A stretch of 64,000 nucleotides of DNA from Allomuricauda sp. F6463D (GTDB lineage: Bacteria > Bacteroidota > Bacteroidia > Flavobacteriales > Flavobacteriaceae), in the NCBI RefSeq assembly GCF_023015965.1, contig NZ_JALKAN010000001.1, positions 434,001 through 498,000 on the forward strand, given 5' to 3'. Shown in pieces: positions 7,246 to 15,738 of the stretch; the first letter of the stretch is position 1; the number at the start of each line of letters is the position of its first letter. Made by a program: the position numbers and the translations under genes. The notes under the pieces are model-generated. The model was not told where the DNA came from. It saw only the letters and a program-made list of their open reading frames with translations, and made no database searches.

Positions 7246-8553
7246 ATGGGTACATTTCGAATAGAGGGTGGACACCAATTACATGGAGAAATCACCCCAC
7301 AAGGAGCAAAGAACGAAGCACTTCAGATTCTTTGTGCCGTATTACTTTCAGAAGAAAAGATTACCATTAACAATATACCGGACATAGTCGATGTCAATAA
7401 ATTAATTGCCCTACTTGAAGATTTGGGTGTAAAAATCCAAAAGAACGGCAAAGGGTCCTATACTTTTAAGGCAGATGATTTAAATCTGGATTATTTGCAA
7501 TCTGCGAAGTTCAAAGAAGATGGAAGGGGGCTAAGAGGTTCCATTATGTTGGTAGGACCTTTGTTGGCTAGATTTGGCAAAGGATACATTCCAAAGCCAG
7601 GAGGTGATAAAATTGGTAGAAGAAGGTTGGACACCCATTTTGAAGGATTTATTAAACTGGGTGCAAATTTTAGATATAATAAGGAAGAACATTTTTATGG
7701 CGTAGAAGCTGATAAACTGGTTGGAACCTATATGCTACTGGACGAGGCGTCGGTTACAGGCACGGCAAATATTGTTATGGCCGCTGTGTTGGCCGAAGGT
7801 ACCACTACCATTTACAACGCTGCTTGTGAACCCTATTTACAGCAGTTGTGCAAAATGTTGAACCGAATGGGAGCCAAAATCTCTGGGATTGGTTCTAATT
7901 TATTGACCATTGAAGGGGTAGATTCCTTGGGCGGAACTGAACACACTATGTTACCGGATATGATTGAAATTGGTAGCTGGATAGGTTTGGCCGCAATGAC
8001 TCAAAGCGAACTTACTATTAAAAATGTGAGTTGGGACGATTTAGGTCAGATTCCAACTGTTTTCCGAAAATTGGGAATCCAATTAGAACGAAAAGGTGAT
8101 GATATCTTTATCCCAAAACATAAAGATGGCTATGAAATCCAGAGTTTTATAGATGGTTCTATCCTTACCATCGCTGATGCACCTTGGCCCGGACTGACTC
8201 CGGATTTATTGAGTATTATTTTGGTTATGGCAACGCAGGCTAGGGGAGAAGTACTCATCCATCAAAAAATGTTTGAAAGTCGACTGTTCTTTGTGGACAA
8301 ACTTATAGATATGGGAGCCAAGATAATTCTTTGTGACCCACACCGCGCCACCGTTATCGGTCACGATTTTAAATCCACGCTAAAAGCAACCACAATGGTG
8401 TCTCCCGATATTAGGGCAGGGGTTTCACTTTTGATTGCAGCTCTTTCTGCGAAAGGAACCTCAACCATTCATAATATTGAGCAGATAGATCGTGGTTACG
8501 AAAATATTGATGAGCGTTTGCGTGCTATCGGAGCAAAAATTGTAAGGGTTTAA
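7246..8553 (+). CDS. murA: UDP-N-acetylglucosamine 1-carboxyvinyltransferase (MurA), Asp-type active site
   Basis: A 435-residue enzyme that transfers enolpyruvate from PEP to UDP-GlcNAc, the first committed step of peptidoglycan synthesis. K22-N23 in GAKNEALQ bind substrate, as in E. coli. The loop that normally carries the catalytic Cys115 (PGGCxIG) reads KPGGDKIGRRRLDTH, so the residue is Asp121 (codon GAT at 7606-7608). Asp at this position is known to keep activity and to block alkylation by fosfomycin (for example in mycobacterial MurA). It lies downstream of the DUF4290 gene. No clear terminator follows in the 237 bp before the next gene. Confidence 0.96.
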   Translation: MGTFRIEGGHQLHGEITPQGAKNEALQILCAVLLSEEKITINNIPDIVDVNKLIALLEDLGVKIQKNGKGSYTFKADDLNLDYLQSAKFKEDGRGLRGSIMLVGPLLARFGKGYIPKPGGDKIGRRRLDTHFEGFIKLGANFRYNKEEHFYGVEADKLVGTYMLLDEASVTGTANIVMAAVLAEGTTTIYNAACEPYLQQLCKMLNRMGAKISGIGSNLLTIEGVDSLGGTEHTMLPDMIEIGSWIGLAAMTQSELTIKNVSWDDLGQIPTVFRKLGIQLERKGDDIFIPKHKDGYEIQSFIDGSILTIADAPWPGLTPDLLSIILVMATQARGEVLIHQKMFESRLFFVDKLIDMGAKIILCDPHRATVIGHDFKSTLKATTMVSPDIRAGVSLLIAALSAKGTSTIHNIEQIDRGYENIDERLRAIGAKIVRV

Positions 8554-8753
8554 GCTATAAATCCTTAGGTATCAAAATAGTGCCGTTGAACCGGTCGGAC
8601 CTCCATCATAAAAATACAATACCCTAATTTTTGGGAGATTCAGCTTTTAAAAAATGATATACGCTAAATAGAAAAGGGTATATAGTTTGCCATGGTGTGC
8701 TTAAAAGATACGTTTGAAGAACAGGATTTTATCTAAATCATTAGTATAGAGAT

Positions 8754-8780
8754 AAAAAAAGCCTGCTAAAAGCAGGCTTT
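8754..8780 (-). terminator. Terminator of the M20 amidohydrolase gene
   Basis: AAAGCCTGCT (8758-8767) pairs with AGCAGGCTTT (8771-8780) around an AAA loop. On the minus strand a T run follows (complement of A8754-A8760). Confidence 0.85.
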
Positions 8781-8790
8781 TCAATAATTA

Positions 8791-10218
8791 TTATTTACCA
8801 GGGATTGGCGGTGGGCCATCTATCATGGCTTCATACTTCACATCACCTTTTCTAGCGTTATATTCTTCCTTTACTTTTTCCACCAATTTAGGGTCATCAA
8901 AAAGGTCGAGCATTGTCATTCCCATTGCTTTTGAAGCATAGACCATTCCTTTATGACCAATGCTCATGCCGCCACAAGCAACAACGGCCCATGAGTGCCA
9001 TGGTGTATCTTTTGGTGCCACAGTAACCCCTAAATTTATATTTGGAACGTTCCAGCTCACATCTCCAACATCTGTGGAGCCGCCTCCCGGAAGTTCAGCT
9101 GTTTCTTTTAACGGATGAACCTCTCCATCCATGCCTACTTGGGGTTTACCTGTAGCTTCTTGAATAGCTTTACCAAAGGTAATTTCCTCATCTGTATAGG
9201 TAATAGGGCCTAATAGTTCCAGATTATTTTGCATTATTTTACCTCCTTCACGGTTTACCAAAGTTTCATAAATACCAGAGATCAATGAGTATTTATAATC
9301 TACATTGGCCATGATAGCAGCACCTTCTGCCATGGCTTTCACACGTTCAAAGGTCGGAAGCATTACTTCTCTTTTGGGGTCGCGGACCCGAACCCATAAT
9401 CTGGCATAATCCGGGACTACATTTACTACTTGACCTCCATCTTGAATGTGATAATGAATTCTTGAAGTGGGCTTTACATGTTCTCTGTAATAATTTATTC
9501 CTGTAGTATATAATTCCAAAGCATCTGCAGCACTTCGTCCGTTCCAAGGATCAGAAGATGCGTGAGCAGCTTGTCCGTAGAACTCAATCATAAAATCAAT
9601 CAAAGACAATCCACTTTGCACGTCGGCTTCAATTTCAGATGATGGGTGCCAACTAACATTGACATCTACGTCGTCCCAAAGACCTGCTTCAACCATCCAA
9701 ATTTTTCCAAAGTACTTTTCTTCTGCAGGTGTCCCCAAAAATTTTACAGTTCCTTTAATGTTGCCAGCTTCAATTTGTTCTTTTATTGCAATGGCGGCTC
9801 CAAGGCTGGCGGCTCCAAACATATTATGTCCGCAGCCATGCCCAGGGGCACCATCTATTCTTGGGTCTTTATTGGGCACTGTGTTTTGTGAAAGTCCAGG
9901 GAGTGCATCAAACTCTCCCAACACACTTATAACTGGTTTTCCAGAGCCATAAGTTGCTACAAAGGCAGTAGGGATATCAGCTACGCCTCGGGTCACTGTC
10001 ATTCCGTTTTCCTCGGCATAGTCGGCCAGTAATTCTGAGGAAATAGATTCTTCAAAGGCGGTTTCGGCCAGTGCCCAAATGGAATCACTGATTTTGATAA
10101 GGTTTTCTTTGTGCTTTTCCACGGAAGCAACAACTTCTCTTTTGTCCTTGGGCATCTTTTGAGCCGATAAGTTTATGGAAAGCAGCCCCAAAATGAGTAA
10201 GGTTGAAATTTTCTTCAT
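8791..10218 (-). CDS. Secreted M20 family amidohydrolase (AbgB-like)
   Basis: A 475-residue metal-dependent hydrolase with a signal peptide (MKKISTLLILGLLSINLSAQ), so periplasmic or exported. M20 metal and catalytic motifs: GEFDALPGL, GAPGHGCGHNMFG and PAEEKYFGK, with the dimerisation domain in the middle (GQAAHASSDPWNGRSAADAL). It resembles AbgB (p-aminobenzoyl-glutamate hydrolase) and related amide hydrolases; the true substrate is unknown. It is monocistronic, with its own terminator. Confidence 0.88.
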   Translation of the reverse strand: MKKISTLLILGLLSINLSAQKMPKDKREVVASVEKHKENLIKISDSIWALAETAFEESISSELLADYAEENGMTVTRGVADIPTAFVATYGSGKPVISVLGEFDALPGLSQNTVPNKDPRIDGAPGHGCGHNMFGAASLGAAIAIKEQIEAGNIKGTVKFLGTPAEEKYFGKIWMVEAGLWDDVDVNVSWHPSSEIEADVQSGLSLIDFMIEFYGQAAHASSDPWNGRSAADALELYTTGINYYREHVKPTSRIHYHIQDGGQVVNVVPDYARLWVRVRDPKREVMLPTFERVKAMAEGAAIMANVDYKYSLISGIYETLVNREGGKIMQNNLELLGPITYTDEEITFGKAIQEATGKPQVGMDGEVHPLKETAELPGGGSTDVGDVSWNVPNINLGVTVAPKDTPWHSWAVVACGGMSIGHKGMVYASKAMGMTMLDLFDDPKLVEKVKEEYNARKGDVKYEAMIDGPPPIPGK

Positions 10219-10316
10219 TTTAAAATATTTGAGTTAGCTATTTACAGTTGATCTTGTGTCCCATTGAAAAAATAGCAGAAACGAGGTCAACAGAAACTAA
10301 AAATAAAGAAAAACCT

Positions 10317-11630
10317 TCAACTTACCGCCTCTTTGTACACTTTTAAGCAGCGTTCCCTAGCCGTTTTATGGTCTACCATAGGACTGGGATAACTGGGCTC
10401 TTGAAGGTCTGGAACCCATTTATTTATATAAGTATATTCTTTATCAAATTTTTTTATCTGGGTGGTAGGGTTAAAAATCCTGAAGTATGGAGCGGCATCC
10501 ACACCACTACCGGCTGCCCACTGCCAGTTACCTACATTACTGGCCATTTCATAATCCAAAAGTTTTTCGGCAAAGTAAGCTTCACCCCAACGCCAATCAA
10601 TCAATAAATGTTTGCATAGGAAACTGGCGACCAGCATGCGTACCCGGTTATGCATAAATCCCGTTTGGTTTAGTTCCCGCATTCCAGCATCGACCAATGG
10701 ATAACCAGTCTGCCCGGTTTTCCATTTCTGGAACTCATGTTCATTGTTCCGCCACTCAATTCGGTCGTACTTGGAACGAAAAGCTCCGGTAACAGTGTGT
10801 GGAAAATGCCAAAGAACCTGCATAAAAAATTCGCGCCAAATCAATTCGTTCCAAAAGGTTTCATTTTTTTCTTCTACAGCTTTTTTATGAATTTTACGAA
10901 TGGATACGGTACCAAACCGTAAATGTGGACCCAACCGTGATGTGCCTTTATCTTTGGCCGGATAACCCCTGGTATCCTTATATTTTTGAATAAAATGGGA
11001 GGAAATCGTAAAATCTGGAACTTGGATGGATGATGTTTTAAAACCGATATCTTCCATGGAGAGTCGTGGAAGGGATTTACTTTTATAGAGATTCTCATCC
11101 AATTTGGGCAGCGTGTCATATTCTACTAAATGGATAGAGGGGTTGAAGTTGGATTTCCAACGTTTCATGTAAGGCGTATAGACCACATAGGGATTTCCGT
11201 CCTCTTTTACTACCTCCTCCTTTTCAAAAATTACTTGGTCTTTGAAGGAGTTGAAAGATATCTTGTGATCCTTTAAAACATCTTTGACCTTTTTGTCACG
11301 TTCTTTGGCGTAAGGTTCGTAATCATGATTGGTATAAACAGATTGTATATCAAATTCTTTAATCAAATTCTTAAAAACTGCCTCAGGTTTATCATGGAAC
11401 TGGGCAATTCCACTACCGTAATTACCGCTCAATTGATTGTTTAATTTTTGAAGTTGATCATATATAAATGTAACCCTAGCGTCATTCTTTGGTAGGCTCT
11501 CTAGAATCTCAGGGTCAAAAATAAATATTGGAACAACTGGCGTATTCTTTTGTAGTGCTTGGTATAGTCCTACATTATCATCTAATCTCAAATCTCTTCG
11601 AAACCAAAAAAGTGTGATTTTATCTTTCAT
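10317..11630 (-). CDS. Cryptochrome/photolyase family protein (class I CPD photolyase-like)
   Basis: A 437-residue flavoprotein. The N-terminal antenna domain begins ITLFWFRRDLRLDDN. The FAD domain shows ELIWREFFMQVLWHFPH, then WKTGQTGYPLVDAGMRELNQ and HNRVRMLVASFL, then YEMASNVGNWQWAAGSG, the block with the electron-transfer tryptophans. The length fits class I photolyases, which split UV pyrimidine dimers with blue light; a sensory role cannot be excluded. The ATG overlaps the stop of the upstream SDR gene (ATGA), so SRPBCC-SDR-photolyase form one operon. Confidence 0.92.
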   Translation of the reverse strand: MKDKITLFWFRRDLRLDDNVGLYQALQKNTPVVPIFIFDPEILESLPKNDARVTFIYDQLQKLNNQLSGNYGSGIAQFHDKPEAVFKNLIKEFDIQSVYTNHDYEPYAKERDKKVKDVLKDHKISFNSFKDQVIFEKEEVVKEDGNPYVVYTPYMKRWKSNFNPSIHLVEYDTLPKLDENLYKSKSLPRLSMEDIGFKTSSIQVPDFTISSHFIQKYKDTRGYPAKDKGTSRLGPHLRFGTVSIRKIHKKAVEEKNETFWNELIWREFFMQVLWHFPHTVTGAFRSKYDRIEWRNNEHEFQKWKTGQTGYPLVDAGMRELNQTGFMHNRVRMLVASFLCKHLLIDWRWGEAYFAEKLLDYEMASNVGNWQWAAGSGVDAAPYFRIFNPTTQIKKFDKEYTYINKWVPDLQEPSYPSPMVDHKTARERCLKVYKEAVS

Positions 11631-12322
11631 GAATTTACATTTAAACTCGAAAGTCCACCATCAACACCTATAACTTGACCAGTGATCCATGAGCTGTTTG
11701 TACCGAGTAAAAATATAGCCATGTTTGCAATATCCCCGGCACCACCAACTCTTTTCATGGGATGTCTGTTAGCCATAAGTTCTCTCTTTTTATCATTGCT
11801 CAAGAGTCTCGAGGATAGGGGAGTGTCCACCAAAGAAGGAGCAATAACGTTTACTCTTATTTTGGGAGCATATTCTGCAGCTAAAGAGCGAGCAAATCCT
11901 TCAATAGCCCCTTTGGCTGCCGAAACACTTGTATGGAAAGGCATTCCTGTTCCCACGGCAACCGTGCTGAAAAATACCATGCTAGAACCTTCAGCCATTT
12001 TGTTGATAATGGATTTAACAGTCCTTGCCAAAGCTATAAAGTTGATTTCCATATCCTTTTGAATGGTATCAATATCCATCGTCTTAAATGGTTTTAGATT
12101 AATACTTCCGGGACAATATGCAAAACCGTGGAGCACTGTAGGAATCGATTTCTCAGAAAGATTGTCCGTTAAAACGTCAAAGGGTAGGTGTACGACATTA
12201 ATTTGATGAAGATTTTCATTCCTACGACTGGCAACATATACATTATGTTCAATGGATAGTTTTTTTGCCATTTCCAGCCCTATTCCAGATGAACCGCCTA
12301 TTAAAAGTATATTTTTTTTCAT
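11627..12322 (-). CDS. Atypical SDR family protein without the catalytic tyrosine
   Basis: A 231-residue Rossmann protein. GGSSGIG (residues 9-15) is the NAD(P)-binding glycine motif, N94 and S119 are the usual Asn and Ser, and K137 is the lysine. The YxxxK motif reads V133-S-A-A-K137, so the general-acid tyrosine is Val. The C-terminal IVGxDGG-like end is present (GQVIGVDGGLSSL). It may bind a nucleotide or act by another mechanism. It lies 1 bp after the SRPBCC gene and overlaps the photolyase gene by 4 bp; such SDRs recur beside photolyase genes, but the pathway is not known to me. Confidence 0.85.
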   Translation of the reverse strand: MKKNILLIGGSSGIGLEMAKKLSIEHNVYVASRRNENLHQINVVHLPFDVLTDNLSEKSIPTVLHGFAYCPGSINLKPFKTMDIDTIQKDMEINFIALARTVKSIINKMAEGSSMVFFSTVAVGTGMPFHTSVSAAKGAIEGFARSLAAEYAPKIRVNVIAPSLVDTPLSSRLLSNDKKRELMANRHPMKRVGGAGDIANMAIFLLGTNSSWITGQVIGVDGGLSSLNVNS

Positions 12323-12323
12323 G

Positions 12324-12821
12324 CTAAATCTTTCTGATACTTAAATTGGTTTCTTTCCCTTCAACCTTTCCAAATAACGCTGTTAATTTTTGTTCCCTAA
12401 ATGCAAATATTTTCTGCAGTTGTTTTTTTACTAAAATCGGATGTGCCAACTGCCCCAAAAGTCCCAAAGGCAATTTGTAGTCAATAATATCCTCAATTTC
12501 CACGCCTTCGGTCACCTTTTTTAAAAAATGCTTGTGATGCCAAAGGGAGTATGGACCAAAACGTTGTTCATCCACAAAATACTCCCCTTCCTTTACATGA
12601 GTAATTTCTGTGACCCATTTGGTTGAAATCAAGGGAAAAGGTTTAACAATATAATGGATGACCTGCCCTGGAAACATTGCCTTTGCGGCGCCTGCCAAAA
12701 TATGGAAACCCATGTGTGCGGGAGTTATCACGGCAAGGTTTTTTGGATCGGATAGGAAATTCCAAGCTTCGGATTTAGTTATAGGAAGAATTTGTGTTGA
12801 TTTTAGCTGATATAACCTCAT
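12324..12821 (-). CDS. SRPBCC family protein of the photolyase operon
   Basis: A 165-residue START/polyketide-cyclase-like protein with no signal peptide. The N-terminal block LPITKSEAWNFLSDPKNLAVITP is typical, and the beta-rich middle (WVTEITHVKEGEYFVDEQRFGPY, then WHHKHFL) matches the CYP/SRPBCC proteins found next to photolyase and SDR genes. It is the first gene of the three-gene operon; upstream lies the TGTTTAA palindrome (12854-12883). Its role is unknown; a lipid or pigment ligand is only a guess. Confidence 0.82.
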   Translation of the reverse strand: MRLYQLKSTQILPITKSEAWNFLSDPKNLAVITPAHMGFHILAGAAKAMFPGQVIHYIVKPFPLISTKWVTEITHVKEGEYFVDEQRFGPYSLWHHKHFLKKVTEGVEIEDIIDYKLPLGLLGQLAHPILVKKQLQKIFAFREQKLTALFGKVEGKETNLSIRKI

Positions 12822-12838
12822 TACTTCAATGATTTACA

Positions 12839-12846
12839 CGAAGATA
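12839..12846 (-). promoter_or_regulatory. -7-like box of the SRPBCC-SDR-photolyase operon
   Basis: The minus strand reads TATCTTCG, one base from TAnnTTTG, 18 bp before the start codon. There is no TTTG -33 box; the TGTTTAA repeats occupy that place, as expected for a regulated promoter. Confidence 0.4.
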
Positions 12847-12853
12847 AATATAA

Positions 12854-12883
12854 TGTTTAATATTATGTTTAAAAAGTTAAACA
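12854..12883. promoter_or_regulatory. Candidate operator: TGTTTAA repeats with a 7-4-7 palindrome
   Basis: TGTTTAA occurs at 12854-12860 and 12866-12872, and its reverse complement TTAAACA at 12877-12883. The last two form a perfect palindrome with a 4-bp centre; the first is a third half-site 12 bp away. The block covers the -33 region of the photolyase operon. Binding by a MerR/LitR-type light regulator is a guess based on operon content. Confidence 0.5.
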
Positions 12884-12954
12884 AATTGACTTGACGCTAC
12901 ATATAACGATTTCTTTTTAGGGTTTCGTTAACAAATAAGGGGTTGCTTTATCCA

Positions 12955-12962
12955 TAGCTTTG
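12955..12962 (+). promoter_or_regulatory. -7 promoter box of the DUF2911 gene
   Basis: TAGCTTTG matches TAnnTTTG and lies 31 bp before ATG 12994. A clear -33 box is not seen. Confidence 0.45.
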
Positions 12963-12993
12963 CTTTGCTAAACATTTAAAAATTAGAACAACT

Positions 12994-13848
12994 ATGAAAA
13001 AAAATGTACTATTATTAATTGCGATTTCTATGTCCTTTTTGGTGGATGCACAAATAGAAACGCCTGCACCGAGCCCATTTTCCAAACTTGAACAAAAGGT
13101 AGGATTAACGGATGTTACTATTGAATATTCGAGACCGGGAATGAAAGGAAGAAAGATATTTGGGGAGTTGGTTCCTTTTGACGCTATTTGGAGGACAGGT
13201 GCCAACCAAAACACGAAAATTATCTTTTCTGATGATGTAACAATTAAAGGTAAGGAGCTTAAAGCAGGCACCTATGCCATATACACCAGACCTAGTGAAG
13301 CAGTTTGGGAGGTTTTCTTTTATACGGATAGCGAAAACGCAGGTACTCCTCAGGAGTGGGATGCATCCAAGGTTGCCGCAACGGTAAAAGTGGAAACAAT
13401 GCAAATTCCAGTGCCCATTGAAACATTTACCATTACTATAGACGATATGCACAACAATGGTGCTACGTTGGGAATTATGTGGGAGAACACTTATGTCGGG
13501 GTTGATTTTGTTGTACCTACGGTTGATAAAGCCATTAAGAGCATCGAAGATACCATGGCAAACAAAACAGACCTAACTGCAAACGATTATTATGCTGCCG
13601 GCTCGTACTATTTTGCAGAAGGTATGAATATGGAGCAGGCAAGTGAATGGGTGAACAAAGCCGTTGAAATGGATGGAGGTAAAGCGTATTGGATGATGCG
13701 TACGCAATCATTGATCTATGCAAAATTAGGTAACAATAAAGCGGCTATTGAAACTGCTAAAAAATCATTGGCTGCTGCGCAAGCTGCGGGAAACCAAGAT
13801 TATGTAAAAATGAACAAGGACTCCTTGAAAGAATGGGCGGGGATGTAG
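12994..13848 (+). CDS. Exported DUF2911 domain protein
   Basis: A 284-residue protein with a signal peptide (MKKNVLLLIAISMSFLVDAQ). The DUF2911 domain covers about residues 30-165, with the typical phrases YSRPGMKGRKIFGELVPF, IWRTGANQNTKI and LKAGTYAIYT. The C-terminal third is helical with a TPR-like pair (YYAAGSYYFAEG, then EQASEWVNKAVEM). The family is common in Bacteroidota and has no established function. A bidirectional terminator follows. Confidence 0.85.
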   Translation: MKKNVLLLIAISMSFLVDAQIETPAPSPFSKLEQKVGLTDVTIEYSRPGMKGRKIFGELVPFDAIWRTGANQNTKIIFSDDVTIKGKELKAGTYAIYTRPSEAVWEVFFYTDSENAGTPQEWDASKVAATVKVETMQIPVPIETFTITIDDMHNNGATLGIMWENTYVGVDFVVPTVDKAIKSIEDTMANKTDLTANDYYAAGSYYFAEGMNMEQASEWVNKAVEMDGGKAYWMMRTQSLIYAKLGNNKAAIETAKKSLAAAQAAGNQDYVKMNKDSLKEWAGM

Positions 13849-13874
13849 CGCATTATTATTAAGAATTTATTGGA

Positions 13875-13902
13875 AAAACCCACTTTTGAGTGGGTTTTTT
13901 TT
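13875..13902. terminator. Bidirectional terminator between convergent genes
   Basis: AAAACCCACT (13875-13884) pairs with AGTGGGTTTT (13889-13898) around TTTG. A T run follows on the plus strand and an A run flanks the other side, so it can serve both the DUF2911 gene and the symporter gene. Confidence 0.85.
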
Positions 13903-15613
13903 ATTCCTTTATTGCTGTTGAGTTGTCCAAGAAATTATCAAATAGCTGAACAATTGTAGCTAAAATAATAACCAAAATACAACCGAAGGCATTAAGCCAT
14001 AAATAAGACATCCAGTCCAGTGACCAGCCAATAATCACAATAATCTGTGTTATTATAGCGGCTACAAAAACAGCATTTCCTTTTACGAATTTGAAGAAAA
14101 ATGCCAATAAAAAGATTCCTAATACATTTCCGTAAAAAATAGACCCTATTATATTGACAAGTTGAATAAGGTTATCAAAAAGGTTGGCCACATTAGCAAT
14201 TAGAATAGCTATTATTCCCCAAATAAGAGTAAATGCTTTGGTAGCTTTTAAATAATGTTCCTGGGTGTGTTCCTTTTTTGTATTTCGTTTATAAAGATCC
14301 AAGGCGGTTATGGTACCAAGGGCATTTAGTTCCGAAGCGGTGGATGACATGGCCGCGGAAAGTATAACGGCCAAAAGTAAACCAATCAACCCCATGGGTA
14401 AATTATTCAGGATAAAATGTATAAATACATAATCCTTGTCGTTGGTCTCCACAGTACCATCTGCTTTCGAAATTAGATTTTTTGCGGTTTCTCTACTGGC
14501 ATTTTCTTTCTCGTTTATTTTTATAATATTCTGTTTGGCCTGCTCTATGGCGTTGTATTCCTTTAGTTCCAGGGCCGCGGAAAAAGAATGTTGGGCCATT
14601 CGTTTTTCTTTTTCTAATTCTTTATGATCTTTTTCCAAAGATTGGTAATCATTCGCATACTCCGATTGCATTACAGCTTCAGTTGCTGCCGGATTAAAAT
14701 TTAAAGGAGAGGAATTGTATTGATAAAACACAAAAACCATGGTGCCTACCAAAAGGATAAAGAACTGCATGGGTATTTTAAAAATACCATTGAAAACCAA
14801 TGCCAATTGACTTTCCCTAACAGATTTTCCGGACAAATAGCGCTGAACTTGGCTCTGATCTGTCCCAAAATAAGCCAAGGCAAGGAAAAAACCGCCGGTT
14901 ATCCCGCTCCAAAATGTATATCTGTTATTAGTATCAAATGAAAAATCTAGAATGTCCAGCTTATTGTTGGCACCAGCAATTTTCAATGCCTTACCGAAAG
15001 AGAGATCGGTAGGTAGTGCCCCCATGATAAAGAAAAATGCAAAAAACATCCCTAACATTATAATGAACATCTGTTGCTTTTGGGTAACACTTACTGCTTT
15101 GGTACCACCGGATACCGTATAAATAATCACAAGGATACCAATGATCACATTCAATGTTCGTAAGTCCCATCCCAATACCGCTGAAAGAATTATGGAAGGT
15201 GCGAATATGGTAATTCCAGCAGCAAGTCCGCGTTGCACCAAAAACAGTAGTGCCGTTAATGTTCTTGTTTTAAGGTCAAAACGTCCTTCGAGCATTTCAT
15301 AAGCGGTATAGACCTTTAGTTTTTTATAGATGGGAATAAAGACCAAACAAATGACAATCATCGCCAAAGGAAGACCGAAATAAAATTGAACAAACCCCAT
15401 TCCGTCGTTGAATGCTTGGCCAGGTGTAGATAAAAAGGTAATTGCACTGGCTTGAGTGGCCATAACCGATAGGCCAATGGTCCACCATTTTACATTGTCT
15501 CCTCCTCCTCGGACATAGTCATCTACATTATTGTTGCCGCGTGTTTTCCATACGCCATATGCTACTATAAAGAGTAGGGTAGTACCAAGAATAATCCAAT
15601 CGAGTAATGCCAT
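13901..15613 (-). CDS. Sodium:solute symporter (SSS family)
   Basis: A 570-residue inner-membrane protein with about 13 hydrophobic segments. It begins LDWIILGTTLLFIVAYGVWKT; the SSS features are the early ATQASAITFLSTPGQAF helix and the TVSGGTKAVSVTQKQQ block. A long charged, coiled-coil-prone insert (about residues 320-390, rich in K and E) is unusual within the transport core. The solute is unknown; sugars, sialic acid or amino acids are all possible. It lies downstream of the PIG-L deacetylase and a small membrane protein and is probably co-transcribed. Confidence 0.9.
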   Translation of the reverse strand: MALLDWIILGTTLLFIVAYGVWKTRGNNNVDDYVRGGGDNVKWWTIGLSVMATQASAITFLSTPGQAFNDGMGFVQFYFGLPLAMIVICLVFIPIYKKLKVYTAYEMLEGRFDLKTRTLTALLFLVQRGLAAGITIFAPSIILSAVLGWDLRTLNVIIGILVIIYTVSGGTKAVSVTQKQQMFIIMLGMFFAFFFIMGALPTDLSFGKALKIAGANNKLDILDFSFDTNNRYTFWSGITGGFFLALAYFGTDQSQVQRYLSGKSVRESQLALVFNGIFKIPMQFFILLVGTMVFVFYQYNSSPLNFNPAATEAVMQSEYANDYQSLEKDHKELEKEKRMAQHSFSAALELKEYNAIEQAKQNIIKINEKENASRETAKNLISKADGTVETNDKDYVFIHFILNNLPMGLIGLLLAVILSAAMSSTASELNALGTITALDLYKRNTKKEHTQEHYLKATKAFTLIWGIIAILIANVANLFDNLIQLVNIIGSIFYGNVLGIFLLAFFFKFVKGNAVFVAAIITQIIVIIGWSLDWMSYLWLNAFGCILVIILATIVQLFDNFLDNSTAIKE

Positions 15614-15621
15614 TCAGGATC

Positions 15622-15738
15622 CTAGTTGTTTAAAATCATTATGAGGTAAAAGACTAAAATATAAATAGCGTTCAAAAGAATTATAATGCTATATTCTTTT
15701 TTCCATTCAAATTTGGTGTCCATATCATCCTTTGACAT
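15622..15738 (-). CDS. Small membrane protein (38 aa) between the PIG-L and symporter genes
   Basis: ATG (15738-15736) opens a 38-residue frame ending at TAG (15624-15622). It has a charged N terminus (MSKDDMDTKFEWKKEYS) and one hydrophobic helix (IIILLNAIYILVFYLIMIL). Its start overlaps the last 14 bp of the PIG-L gene in another frame, and its stop is 8 bp before the symporter start. Both spacings indicate translational coupling. The topology (short cytoplasmic head, one helix) would suit an accessory subunit of the symporter, which is inference. Confidence 0.65.
   Translation of the reverse strand: MSKDDMDTKFEWKKEYSIIILLNAIYILVFYLIMILNN

Noticed and set aside
11682-12062. Open frame of 126 codons opposite the SDR gene
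   Set aside because: It is a shadow of the SDR gene, with no promoter and no recognisable family.
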